64,000 bases of DNA from Candidatus Rifleibacteriota bacterium (GTDB lineage Bacteria > Muiribacteriota > Ozemobacteria > Ozemobacterales > Ozemobacteraceae), in NCBI GenBank assembly GCA_012517355.1, contig JAAYVD010000073.1:16900-80899 (forward strand), read 5' to 3'. The notes beneath the pieces are model-generated. The model was given only the letters and a program-made list of their open reading frames with translations, was not told the origin of the DNA and did no database searches. Positions 56,730-64,000 of this stretch are shown piece by piece. A program made the translations under genes and the position numbers. The stretch's first letter is position 1; each line of letters starts with the position of its first letter.

Positions 56730-57643
56730 AGGCGGATGGCCTCGGCCGGGGCGGGCCCGTTCCGTTCCCCGGCGGTCTCCCGGCGGGAAAGGGTGAAGTC
56801 GAACCGGTGCTGGACGGCCCGCTCGGCCGCGGGGGGCCGCGCGGGCTGGCGGGCGGTCGACAACAGGAGGCGGGGGGTGGCCTCGTGCTGGTCGGCGAGG
56901 GTGACCTGGCACCGCCGCAGGGCGGGGCTGCCGAGGGCCGGGGCCAGGGCCTGCCGCACCAGGTCCGGGCGGTTGGATTCCTGGCTGCGGTGGATCAGCA
57001 CGAGGTGGGTGAGGGAATGGGTGAGGCGTCCCAGAAGGGGGGCCACCCCGGTGTTGGGGAAATGGCCGCGGGGGCTGCGGATGCGGCGTTTGAGGAAATC
57101 GGGGTAGGAGCAGACGGCCAGCAGGTCGGGGTCGTAGTTGCTTTCCAGGCAGAGGATGTCGGAGCCGGCGAGATGTTCGAGGACGACCGGGGTCAGTTCC
57201 CCGAAATCGCTGGCGATGGTGACGGTGCGTCCCTGCCATTCGAACCGGAAGCCGACCGGGTCGACCGCGTCGTGCGAAATCCGGAACGGCCGGATGCGGA
57301 TGCCTTCCCGCTCCAGTTCCTGGCCGGCGGCGAGGGGAACGTGGGCGGGCACGGTCAGGCCCTGGTGGAGCAGGGCCCGGCGGGTCTGCTCGGGGGCGAA
57401 CACCGGCACCGGATGTGCCTTCAACAGGACCGGCAGGCCACGCACATGGTCGCCGTGATCGTGGGTGAGGAGGATGCCCGACAGGTCGGCCAGGGTCAGG
57501 CCGGCATCCGCGAGGGACCGGCGGATACGTCGGGCACTGAGCCCGGCGTCCACCAACAAGCGGGTCTGGCCGAACTCGAGCAGCGCGGCATTGCCCTCGC
57601 TGCCCGAACCGAGATAGGTGACGCCGATCAGGGGTGCATCCAT
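56711..57643 (-). CDS. YycJ/WalJ-like metallo-beta-lactamase-fold hydrolase
   Basis: The 310-residue protein starts at MDAPLIGVTYLGSGSEGN; GSGSxGN is typical of the YycJ family. The metal-binding motif is THDHGDHVRGL; ASDFGELTP and ESNYDPDLL follow at the expected places, and a HRSQESN His motif near residue 225. In Firmicutes YycJ is linked to cell-wall or DNA-replication coordination. The last ~60 residues lie beyond the usual domain and are Arg/Pro-rich. It is followed directly by rlmH. Confidence 0.88.
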   Translation of the reverse strand: MDAPLIGVTYLGSGSEGNAALLEFGQTRLLVDAGLSARRIRRSLADAGLTLADLSGILLTHDHGDHVRGLPVLLKAHPVPVFAPEQTRRALLHQGLTVPAHVPLAAGQELEREGIRIRPFRISHDAVDPVGFRFEWQGRTVTIASDFGELTPVVLEHLAGSDILCLESNYDPDLLAVCSYPDFLKRRIRSPRGHFPNTGVAPLLGRLTHSLTHLVLIHRSQESNRPDLVRQALAPALGSPALRRCQVTLADQHEATPRLLLSTARQPARPPAAERAVQHRFDFTLSRRETAGERNGPAPAEAIRLCASTS

Positions 57644-57844
57644 GGGAAGGGTGCCCCCATTATGCACCGATCCCGGCCAAAACACCAGATGGCAAAAGTT
57701 CCCAGGAACCGCCATGAAGACAGACGGATGCGTTGCGGAATGGTTCCCCGCGATCCTGCGGCCATCGCGGGGACGGACCAACGTGTCCGCCCCTGCGGGG
57801 ATGTGCTCCCAGGCTTTCCGAAGCCATCGCGGATCTGGGGAACG

Positions 57845-59419
57845 TCAGGCGCGGAGGGGGGAATCGGCCCTTTCCTCGCCGCGCAGGCGGCGGAAGGCGC
57901 GCGGCAGGAGGGAAGCCACCTCGCTGATGGTCATCGCTTCGGGGCCCAGTTCGGCGCGGGCGATGGCGCCGGCCTCGGAATGCAGCCAGACCCCGAGCAG
58001 GGCGGCATGCAGGCCGCTCATGCCCTGCGCGATCAGTCCCCCGATCAACCCCGACAGCAGGTCTCCCGCACCGCCCCGGGCGAGGCCGGAATTGGGGCGG
58101 CTGCACAGGAAGGCATGGCCGTTGGGTCCCACCACCACGGTGGTGGATGACTTGAGCACCAGCACGCAGGGATTCTGGGCGACGAACTTCCGGGCGGCTC
58201 CCAGGGGATCGGCCTGGATCGAGCCCACCGGCTGGCCCGTCAGGCGGGCCATCTCCCCCAGGTGGGGGGTCAGGACCAGGTCGCTTCCGGCGCAGGCCAC
58301 CCGTGACCGATCGGGAAAGGCGGCCAGGGCGTCGGCGTCGAGCACCAGCCCGCCCGCCCAGCCCCCCAGGATCGCCAGCAGGGAAGCCTGCCGGTGCCGC
58401 CCTTTCCCCCAGCCCGGCCCGGCCACCAGGGCGCGGTAGACTCCCGCGAAACCCCTGACCGCGTCGTCGTCGAGGGCGAACCCGCCCTCCTCCTCGGGGA
58501 ACGACCGGACGATGGTGTCGGGCAGGACCGCGCAACTGAGGTTGGCCAGCACCGTGCTCGGCATTCCCAGGGTGACCAGGCCGGCTCCACTGCGCAGGGC
58601 CCCGTAGGTCGCCAGCACTCCCGCCCCCTGGTAGTCACCCGACCCGGCCAGGATCAGCACCTGGCCGAAGGTGCCCTTGTGCCCCTGCTCGGGCCGCGGG
58701 GGCAGGAGCGAGGCGGCCAGGTCCTGGGTCAGCAGGGTCTGGCCCGCCGGCACCGCTTCGAAGGAGACGGGGGGCAGGCCGATGTCGGCCACCCAGACCT
58801 CGCCCGCCCAGTCGCGGCCGGGGAACAGGAACAGGCCGACCTTGGGCGCGCCCAGGGTGATGGTCGCGTGCGCCTGGAAGGTGACCTGGGAGACGCTGCC
58901 CGTGGTCGCGCACAGGCCCGAAGGGACGTCGATCGCCACCCGGCGCGAGGTGGCCTCGTTGGCGATGGCCACCACCTCGCGGGCATACCCCTCGATCTCG
59001 CCGGAAAACCCCGTGCCGAACAGGGCGTCGATGGTGCAGTCGGAGAACTCGAGCGCCACCCGGAGGCGCTCCAGGTCGTCGGTGTCGCTCATGAACACGG
59101 GCTGGAACCCCGAGGCCTGCAGGATGGCCAGGTTGGCCCGGGCCTCCTCGGACAACTCCTGCCGGGGAAAAACCATGAACACGTTGAGCGGCACCTGGTT
59201 GTTGAACAGGTGCCGGGCCACGACCAGCCCGTCGCCGCCGTTGTTGCCCTTGCCGCAGATGACGGTGAAGCGTTTGCCCTTCACCCCCTCCAGGTATTTC
59301 TCGAGGGTGAACAGCACCTTCAGGCCGGCATTTTCCATGAGCACCAGGCCGGGGATCCCCACGGTTCCGATGGCGTGGTGGTCGATCGCCCGCATTTCCG
59401 CCGCTGTGACCAATCGCAT
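57845..59419 (-). CDS. nnr: Bifunctional NAD(P)HX epimerase/dehydratase
   Basis: The 524-residue protein starts at an ATG with GGAGGAA 8 bases upstream. The N-terminal YjeF_N epimerase domain (1-215) has EMRAIDHHA, VICGKGNNGGDGLVVARHL and DALFGTGFSGE. The C-terminal YjeF_C dehydratase domain (about 225-515) has HKGTFGQVLILAGS, LTPHLGEMARLTG, LKSSTTVVVGP and the catalytic-region NSGLARGGAGDLLSGLIGG. It repairs hydrated NADH and NADPH. It is probably transcribed from its own extended -10 promoter. Confidence 0.95.
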   Translation of the reverse strand: MRLVTAAEMRAIDHHAIGTVGIPGLVLMENAGLKVLFTLEKYLEGVKGKRFTVICGKGNNGGDGLVVARHLFNNQVPLNVFMVFPRQELSEEARANLAILQASGFQPVFMSDTDDLERLRVALEFSDCTIDALFGTGFSGEIEGYAREVVAIANEATSRRVAIDVPSGLCATTGSVSQVTFQAHATITLGAPKVGLFLFPGRDWAGEVWVADIGLPPVSFEAVPAGQTLLTQDLAASLLPPRPEQGHKGTFGQVLILAGSGDYQGAGVLATYGALRSGAGLVTLGMPSTVLANLSCAVLPDTIVRSFPEEEGGFALDDDAVRGFAGVYRALVAGPGWGKGRHRQASLLAILGGWAGGLVLDADALAAFPDRSRVACAGSDLVLTPHLGEMARLTGQPVGSIQADPLGAARKFVAQNPCVLVLKSSTTVVVGPNGHAFLCSRPNSGLARGGAGDLLSGLIGGLIAQGMSGLHAALLGVWLHSEAGAIARAELGPEAMTISEVASLLPRAFRRLRGEERADSPLRA

Positions 59420-59449
59420 CCTTCGCGTTCCTCCCTTGTCTTTCGGGGG

Positions 59450-59458
59450 ATTATAGCA
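59450..59458 (-). promoter_or_regulatory. Extended -10 promoter of nnr
   Basis: On the minus strand the sequence is TGC-TATAAT, a consensus extended -10, 31 bases before the nnr start. No -35 is evident. Confidence 0.6.
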
Positions 59459-59491
59459 GACCCCGGGGGTGAGTGCCGGGGGCGGGCGTAG

Positions 59492-59497
59492 TATAAT
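59492..59497 (+). promoter_or_regulatory. -10 box for the degenerate hybrid kinase
   Basis: A perfect TATAAT lies 38 bases before the GTG start at 59535. The expected -35 region is G-rich and non-consensus, so strength is uncertain. Confidence 0.45.
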
Positions 59498-59534
59498 GGG
59501 GCGGTCCGATCCGACTTTCCCCAAGGAGTGCGGT

Positions 59535-61802
59535 GTGCGTGAAACCCCGATGTTGAGCCCGACCGAAACGGAACTCCTGTCCGCTTTGCCCTTCCCGGTA
59601 GCGGTCAAAGCGGCGGCCGACCGGCGGTATGTGCTCTGGAACAAGGCGGCCGAGGATTTCCTGGGCATTCCCGCCGGAGAGATCGTGGGCGGAACGGGGG
59701 AAACCTTGTTCGAGGCAGGGGCGGTCGATGCCTGGCGCGCCGCCGAGGGGAAGGCCCTGGCCGGGGCCGGTCCGGCGACCGCCCGGATCCTCGGATTCCC
59801 CGCTCCCGGGGGGCTGGTCGATTTCGAGATCCGGGTGCAGGTCCTGAACGCGGGTCGCACCCCCTGCCTGTTCCTCCTGACCTTCCTTCCGGTGAGGCCG
59901 CTCCGGGAACTGGAAGAGGAGGTCCGGCGGGCCCGCGAGGACCTGATCGCCGGGTTCAACGAGGGGCGCAAGGCCTTCGCCCTGCTGAACCACCAGGTCC
60001 GCACCAGCCTGAGCAACATCACCGGCATGCTCGGCATGCTCCTCGACCAGGACCTGGCCACGGGCCAGCGGGAACTGGCCGAGACCGCCCTGGTGTCGGC
60101 CATCGCCATCCTGAACATCCTCAACGAGGCCGGCGCCTCCCAGAAACGCGTGGGGCGGCAGCTTCCCCTCGAGGCGGTCGAGTTCGACCCCGGCCGCCTC
60201 CTGGAGGCCGTGATCGAGCAGCACGTGGAGACCGCCTTCCGCAAAGGGCTCGACCTGGCCACCGTGATCCAGGACGACGTTCCCGCCACCGTGGTGGGCG
60301 ACCCCGGCTGCCTGCGCCAGGTGCTGCAGAACCTGCTCCAGAACGCCATCAAGGCGATGGAACGCGGCTCCATCCGGATCCGGCTCCGGGTCCAGGCGGT
60401 CCGCGGGGACGAGGTGCGGCTGCGGTTCGAGTGGCCCGGGCTGCCCGAGGAGATCGCCCGGCTGGTGATCGAGGCCGGGTCGGGAGCCCCGCCCCGGTCC
60501 CCCTACCTGCAGCTCGAAGGGCGCGTTCCCTCCCTCGACTTCCTGCCCGGATGGCACGTGGCCGAGATCCTGGGGGGCGAGCTCGCTCTCGACGGGCCTC
60601 CCCGCCGGCCGCCCTGCCTGGTGTTCTGCTGCCCCTTCCGGAAAGCCCCGGGATCCGGGATGACGCGGAGCCCGGTCGAGGCGGTCCGTCATGGCACCTT
60701 CCTGGTGGCCCACCCCCATGACGGCACGCGCCATGCCCTGGCCGAGCAGCTGGAAACCTGGGGCGGCGCCGTCCTGCAGGCCACCACGCCGGCCCAGGTG
60801 CAGACCTTCCTGGAGGCATCCGCCCAGCGCCCGCAGCCGCCGACCGCCATCCTGCTCGACACCTTCTGGATGGGCCAGCCCGGCCTGCACCTCACCGAGG
60901 TGGCGCCGGGCTGCCACCGGCTCGGGGGGGTGCCGTGCCTGACCATCCTCCCCTGGGAAATGGGCGATTCCTATTCCCATCGGCCCGAGGGCAGCGGGAT
61001 TCCCGGCCTGTCGCGGCCCATCCTGCCCTCCCGCCTCGCCGACCGCCTGGCCCGGCTGTTCCGGACGGTGGAGGGCCCGGCGCGGGGGGGGCAGCCCCAC
61101 CTCGAAGTGCTGGTCGTCGACGACAACCGGACCAACCTCCGGGTGGCCTGCCGGATCCTGGAAAAGCTGGGCTGCCGGGTGACCGCCGTCGAGTCGGGGC
61201 AGGCGGCTCTCGAGACCGTGGCCCGGCGCCCCGTCGATCTCGTCTTCCTCGACTGCGTGATGGCCGATCCCGACGGGTTCGAGACCTGCCGACGGCTGCG
61301 GGCCTGGGAAAAAGAACACGGGAAGAGGATCCCGGTCATCGCCATCTCGGCCAACGCCCAACCCGAGGATCAGAGCCGGTCGCTGGCCGCCGGCATGGAC
61401 GATTTCCTGGCCAAGCCCTTCAGGGCCGCCGATTTTCAGCGGGTCATCGACCGGTGGGGCGGTGGCCCGGCTCTGGCGAAGACCCCGGCGGGGCCAACCA
61501 TTGGCCCATCCGATGAGGCCAAAGCCCCTTCTGGAAAGCCCAAGGCCGGCGCGTCGAAAGGCCCGTCCGGATCGGCGAAGGATCCGTTCAGAAGGGCGAG
61601 GCAGGCTTCCGGGACCGCCAAACGGGCGTCGGGAAAACCGAACCGGCCGTCCGGCCCAAAGAAAGGCGCGTCCGGAATGGGAAAGCGCTCCGGGGCACCG
61701 GCGAAGCGGGTGGCCACCCCACCGAAGGGGACGGGAGGAAGCGGGCGGCCCCGCCCTCAGAAGATGGCGCCGAAACCCAGGGTCAAGGGCAGGAAGTCGT
61801 AG
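59535..61802 (+). CDS. Hybrid histidine-kinase-like protein with degenerate ATPase and a basic tail
   Basis: The start is GTG (59535) with AAGGAG 6 bases upstream; the product is 755 residues. Order: PAS-like domain (about 10-125), coiled coil, HisKA-like region with the acceptor His in LLNHQVRTSLSNITG, HATPase-like domain with an N-box (NLLQNAIKAME), a receiver-like domain (FLVAHPHDGTRHAL, Asp in ILLDTFWMG), a second good receiver (VLVVDDNRTNLR, Asp in FLDCVMADPDG, Lys in LAKPF) and a ~110-residue Lys/Ser/Gly/Pro tail. The usual ATP-lid motifs G1 and G2 are absent (EWPGLPEE in the G1 place), so kinase activity is doubtful. The tail overlaps the convergent gene by 46 bases. Confidence 0.82.
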   Translation: MRETPMLSPTETELLSALPFPVAVKAAADRRYVLWNKAAEDFLGIPAGEIVGGTGETLFEAGAVDAWRAAEGKALAGAGPATARILGFPAPGGLVDFEIRVQVLNAGRTPCLFLLTFLPVRPLRELEEEVRRAREDLIAGFNEGRKAFALLNHQVRTSLSNITGMLGMLLDQDLATGQRELAETALVSAIAILNILNEAGASQKRVGRQLPLEAVEFDPGRLLEAVIEQHVETAFRKGLDLATVIQDDVPATVVGDPGCLRQVLQNLLQNAIKAMERGSIRIRLRVQAVRGDEVRLRFEWPGLPEEIARLVIEAGSGAPPRSPYLQLEGRVPSLDFLPGWHVAEILGGELALDGPPRRPPCLVFCCPFRKAPGSGMTRSPVEAVRHGTFLVAHPHDGTRHALAEQLETWGGAVLQATTPAQVQTFLEASAQRPQPPTAILLDTFWMGQPGLHLTEVAPGCHRLGGVPCLTILPWEMGDSYSHRPEGSGIPGLSRPILPSRLADRLARLFRTVEGPARGGQPHLEVLVVDDNRTNLRVACRILEKLGCRVTAVESGQAALETVARRPVDLVFLDCVMADPDGFETCRRLRAWEKEHGKRIPVIAISANAQPEDQSRSLAAGMDDFLAKPFRAADFQRVIDRWGGGPALAKTPAGPTIGPSDEAKAPSGKPKAGASKGPSGSAKDPFRRARQASGTAKRASGKPNRPSGPKKGASGMGKRSGAPAKRVATPPKGTGGSGRPRPQKMAPKPRVKGRKS

Positions 61803-62605
61803 AAGTCGGTATAGGTGCTCTTGCTCTGGACGGCGGCATCCACCCAGAAGCCGCGGTGGGACTTCAGGCGCCAGCCCAGCGAGAAGACGTCGCCGTTGTA
61901 GTCGATCAGGTAGTGGCTGCGGTAACCCCGTTCCCCCGGCTGGGGCGGTGGATACTCGGTGCCGATCAGCAGGCAGAGGTCGCGGGGCTTCTTGCGGCCG
62001 CGGTCGTAGGAACCGTACTGGGCGGTGCCCGCGCCCGGGTTGCCGCCGAAGTTCCAGCCGACGCCGAACCCGCCCAGCGTGAAATACAGGGTGTGGTAGT
62101 TGTTGGGGTTGGTGTCGACGACCATGCCGAAGGCCGATTCGGAGAACTCGCCGGCGCCCATCGACGGCAGCCGGACCTTGACGTTGACGGTGGCGTCGGG
62201 ATCCTGGTCGGTGGCTCCGCGCCGGGAATCGATGGCTTTCTGGACCCCGACCTCGAAGTCGCGGAACGGGGAGAAGCCGAAGGCCAGGTTGGTCAGGTAG
62301 CGGGAGGTCTTGGTGCCGGGGATGAAGAACCGGCGGCCGTGGGCGGCGAACTCCACCTGGCCGGGTTTGATCGTGGTGTGCCCGGGCACGGTGATGAAAC
62401 CGGAGGGGCCGGGGAGGGTGAGGTCGGCCCGGGCGGGCGTGGCGGCCCCGAGGCAGAGAACCGCCAGGACCACCAACGCGACCGCGAAGGGCGCGGGGGG
62501 GGGGCCGAAAGAAGGTCGGAAGCGTTCCCGGGCCGCCATGGGTGGCCGGGCGAAAAACCCGTTCCGCTCATCGCCAGGGAGCGGTCGTTCACTTCTTCTT
62601 GTCAT
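61757..62605 (-). CDS. YjbH-like outer-membrane beta-barrel protein
   Basis: The 282-residue product has a hydrophobic signal segment (FAVALVVLAVLCLGAATPARA) and then GPSGFITVPGHTTIKPGQVE, the typical opening of YjbH-type outer-membrane proteins. Amphipathic strands follow (LAFGFSPFRDFEVGV; GFGVGWNFGG) and the end is aromatic (FLPLTLGFGAIF), as in beta-barrels sorted by the BAM machine. YjbH proteins are linked to exopolysaccharide. Two starts are possible (62605 or MAARERF at 62539). A run of ten C on the coding strand lies before the signal peptide core. Confidence 0.75.
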   Translation of the reverse strand: MTRRSERPLPGDERNGFFARPPMAARERFRPSFGPPPAPFAVALVVLAVLCLGAATPARADLTLPGPSGFITVPGHTTIKPGQVEFAAHGRRFFIPGTKTSRYLTNLAFGFSPFRDFEVGVQKAIDSRRGATDQDPDATVNVKVRLPSMGAGEFSESAFGMVVDTNPNNYHTLYFTLGGFGVGWNFGGNPGAGTAQYGSYDRGRKKPRDLCLLIGTEYPPPQPGERGYRSHYLIDYNGDVFSLGWRLKSHRGFWVDAAVQSKSTYTDFYDFLPLTLGFGAIF

Positions 62606-62960
62606 GGCGTGGCAGTTCCTCGGTGGAGGTCAGCAGTTGCGGATTCTCCTCGGCGAACCGCTTGTGGCATTCCCAGAAGTTCTGGCAGTAGGTGCAGCAG
62701 TTGCGCATCTCCAGGTGGCGTTCCCCACGGTACCAGTTGATCTTGCAGGTCTGGAAATACTGGCACCTCCAACAACAATGCCAGGTGATCTTGAGGAAGT
62801 TCCGCCGCTTGATCTCCTCGATGATGAGAGCCATCGACATCAGGCTCTTCTCGTCGTTGGGGCTGGACAGGAGGTTCTGGAACTCGACGATCTCCTCGTC
62901 GGTCCCGTACAGGTTGACGATGAAGATTTCTTCGGCAAAAACCGGCAGATACTCGCTCAT
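62589..62960 (-). CDS. Small cysteine-rich protein with a duplicated CCx2CQxFx2C motif
   Basis: The 123-residue product has an acidic, helical N-terminus (EEIFIVNLYGTDEEIVEFQN) and a C-terminal region with two copies of one motif: CCWRCQYFQTC and CCTYCQNFWEC. Eight cysteines in two sets suggest binding of zinc or an iron-sulfur cluster. I do not recognise the family. It overlaps the YjbH-like gene by 17 bases, so the two are probably co-expressed. The ribosome site is weak. Confidence 0.7.
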   Translation of the reverse strand: MSEYLPVFAEEIFIVNLYGTDEEIVEFQNLLSSPNDEKSLMSMALIIEEIKRRNFLKITWHCCWRCQYFQTCKINWYRGERHLEMRNCCTYCQNFWECHKRFAEENPQLLTSTEELPRHDKKK

Positions 62961-63047
62961 CGATGCTTCGCCAGTCGGTCGACCACCCCGGAACCGGACC
63001 TCCTTTCTATCGGCAGGTGCTGCCCGATTCCGGAGTCACCTCTTTCC

Positions 63048-64000
63048 TCAGGGCAGGGCCAGGGCCTGGAGCCCGGCGGTGGTGGCCAGCAGGACCGCCT
63101 GCCGTTCCGGCAGAGGCTGGAAGCCGATCACCGTCTCACGGAGGGCAGGACCCACGGGGGTCAGGCCGTTGCCGGCCAGGCGGTAGAGCTGGGTGGTGCC
63201 GGCGACCCAGAGGGTGTCGGCGAAGACCAGGGAACGGGGCTTCTGCTCGATCCTCCCGAGACGGGTGATGGTCTTGCCGGTCGCGGCGAAGATCTCGCCG
63301 GTGGACAGCGCGACGAACAGCCGCCCGTCGGGGCTCATGGCCGAGGCCACGGCGCGGCCGTCCCGGCCCTCGGTGGGGAAGAAGGTCACCAGCCACCGGC
63401 CGGTGCTGTCGCGCGCCAGGAGCCCCTGGTCGGCGACCACCACCGGCTGCCCGTCGACCAGGTGCAGCTGCCGGGCGGTCTTGAAGAAGTCCTCGGGGAT
63501 GCGGCTGACCGCCTCCAGATCGTTCTGCGGGGTGAGCCGGCGGACGAAGCCGCCCTGGAACAGGAACAGGACCGATGAGCGGTCGGCCGCCACGGCCAGC
63601 AGGTCGCGCAGGCGGTCCTTGGCCAGCACGCCGACCGCCCGGCCCGAATCGAGGTCCATCAGGCCCATCACCCAGGAATACAGGTGGGTCCGGCCCTGCA
63701 GGTTCCATAACGCGACGATCTGATCGTCGGCCAGGCCGCCGTTGCGCGAGTTCAGGCCCGACCACTGGCCGTCCTGGAACACCCAGAGCCCGTCGTTGGC
63801 GGTTCCCACCCAGAGGCGGCGGCCGTCCCAGGCCAGCGAGGAGATGAACGGGCTGCGCAGGGCGGGAGGGAAGGGGGTATTGCCGAAGAACGGCTGGGAA
63901 GGGGCGGGGGCGGCGGGAATCGGGAGCGGGGCCGGGGCGACCGGCGTGGGCTGGAAGGGGGGTGGGGCGGGGGGCAGGGCGGGCGGTGCCGCGGGGGTGA
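63048..64000 (-). CDS. Beta-propeller (two-component-regulator-propeller-like) protein, 5'-truncated by the window
   Basis: The frame is open to the window end, so the start lies beyond 64000; about 316 residues are visible. The first ~45 are Pro/Ala-rich. Then come propeller-blade repeats: SLAWDGRRLWVGTANDGLWV, NGGLADDQIVALW, and later ASAMSPDGRLFVALSTGEI and LVFADTLWVAGTTQLYRL. The Trp-Val-Gly-Thr pattern matches Reg_prop blades, usually the sensory part of periplasmic or hybrid sensor proteins. No output domain follows at the C-terminus. The missing N-terminus may carry a signal peptide or TM. Confidence 0.75.
   Translation of the reverse strand, partial: TPAAPPALPPAPPPFQPTPVAPAPLPIPAAPAPSQPFFGNTPFPPALRSPFISSLAWDGRRLWVGTANDGLWVFQDGQWSGLNSRNGGLADDQIVALWNLQGRTHLYSWVMGLMDLDSGRAVGVLAKDRLRDLLAVAADRSSVLFLFQGGFVRRLTPQNDLEAVSRIPEDFFKTARQLHLVDGQPVVVADQGLLARDSTGRWLVTFFPTEGRDGRAVASAMSPDGRLFVALSTGEIFAATGKTITRLGRIEQKPRSLVFADTLWVAGTTQLYRLAGNGLTPVGPALRETVIGFQPLPERQAVLLATTAGLQALALP

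Overview
The window is about 64 kb of GC-rich, densely coding bacterial chromosome. I see no rRNA, tRNA, phage, integrase or CRISPR array. A YjbH-like outer-membrane protein, a BepA-like M48 protease, signal peptides and an ECF sigma/anti-sigma pair suggest a Gram-negative (diderm) cell. Giant multi-pass membrane proteins ending in cyclase or SpoIIE-type phosphatase domains point away from well-studied groups. A candidate phylum such as Riflebacteria/Ozemobacteria is only a guess. Both window edges cut through genes.

Layout. 1-8.0 kb: a giant tandem class III nucleotide cyclase (5'-truncated), then a 5'-nucleotidase coupled to an exported protein of unknown function. 8.3-11.5 kb (minus): a CHASE2 membrane protein, an SH3 protein and an M48 metalloprotease, joined by 4-bp start/stop overlaps. 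11.8-15.7 kb: an orphan C39-like cysteine peptidase, small proteins including a secreted GYGD-repeat protein, and a decayed patch holding a fragment of an NHLM-type peptide exporter. 16.3-19.1 kb: nickel regulon nikR-nikMN-nikQ-nikO with a NikR-type operator. 19.4-19.8 kb: ssrA (tmRNA) with promoter and terminator. 20.2-26.0 kb (minus): ankyrin-repeat protein, pilin-like protein, hybrid histidine kinase, exported repeat protein. 26.4-28.6 kb: lexA, dinB and a small gene behind a promoter with an overlapping dyad. 28.8-35.0 kb: two coupled, paralogous membrane SpoIIE/PP2C phosphatases. 35-42.7 kb: methyltransferase, glycosyltransferase, FHA-GAF-GGDEF cyclase, DUF2325 protein and an ECF sigma/anti-sigma pair. 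43-48.8 kb: two exported proteins, a DUF2892/DUF6132/thioredoxin cluster, glgB. 49-53.4 kb (minus): dxs, DUF1858 protein, polyprenyl-phosphate sugar transferase, ferritin-like protein. 53.9-59.4 kb (minus): HTH protein, cheB, cheR, rlmH, yycJ-like hydrolase, nnr. 59.5-64 kb: degenerate hybrid kinase, YjbH-like protein, cysteine-rich protein, beta-propeller protein.

Signalling dominates. The giant cyclase and both phosphatases appear to share a membrane/sensory module with different output domains. The cyclase carries two complementary half-active catalytic domains, which in the residues checked resemble the C1/C2 arrangement of animal membrane adenylyl cyclases.

Two unrecognised dispersed repeats also occur. 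R1 is about 85 bp, has three hairpins and occurs seven times. Three R1 copies lie inside reading frames: between the signal peptide and mature part of one exported protein, in the linker of the giant cyclase, and at the start of a pilin-like protein. R2 is about 113 bp, has three hairpins, and its two copies show compensatory changes in stems.
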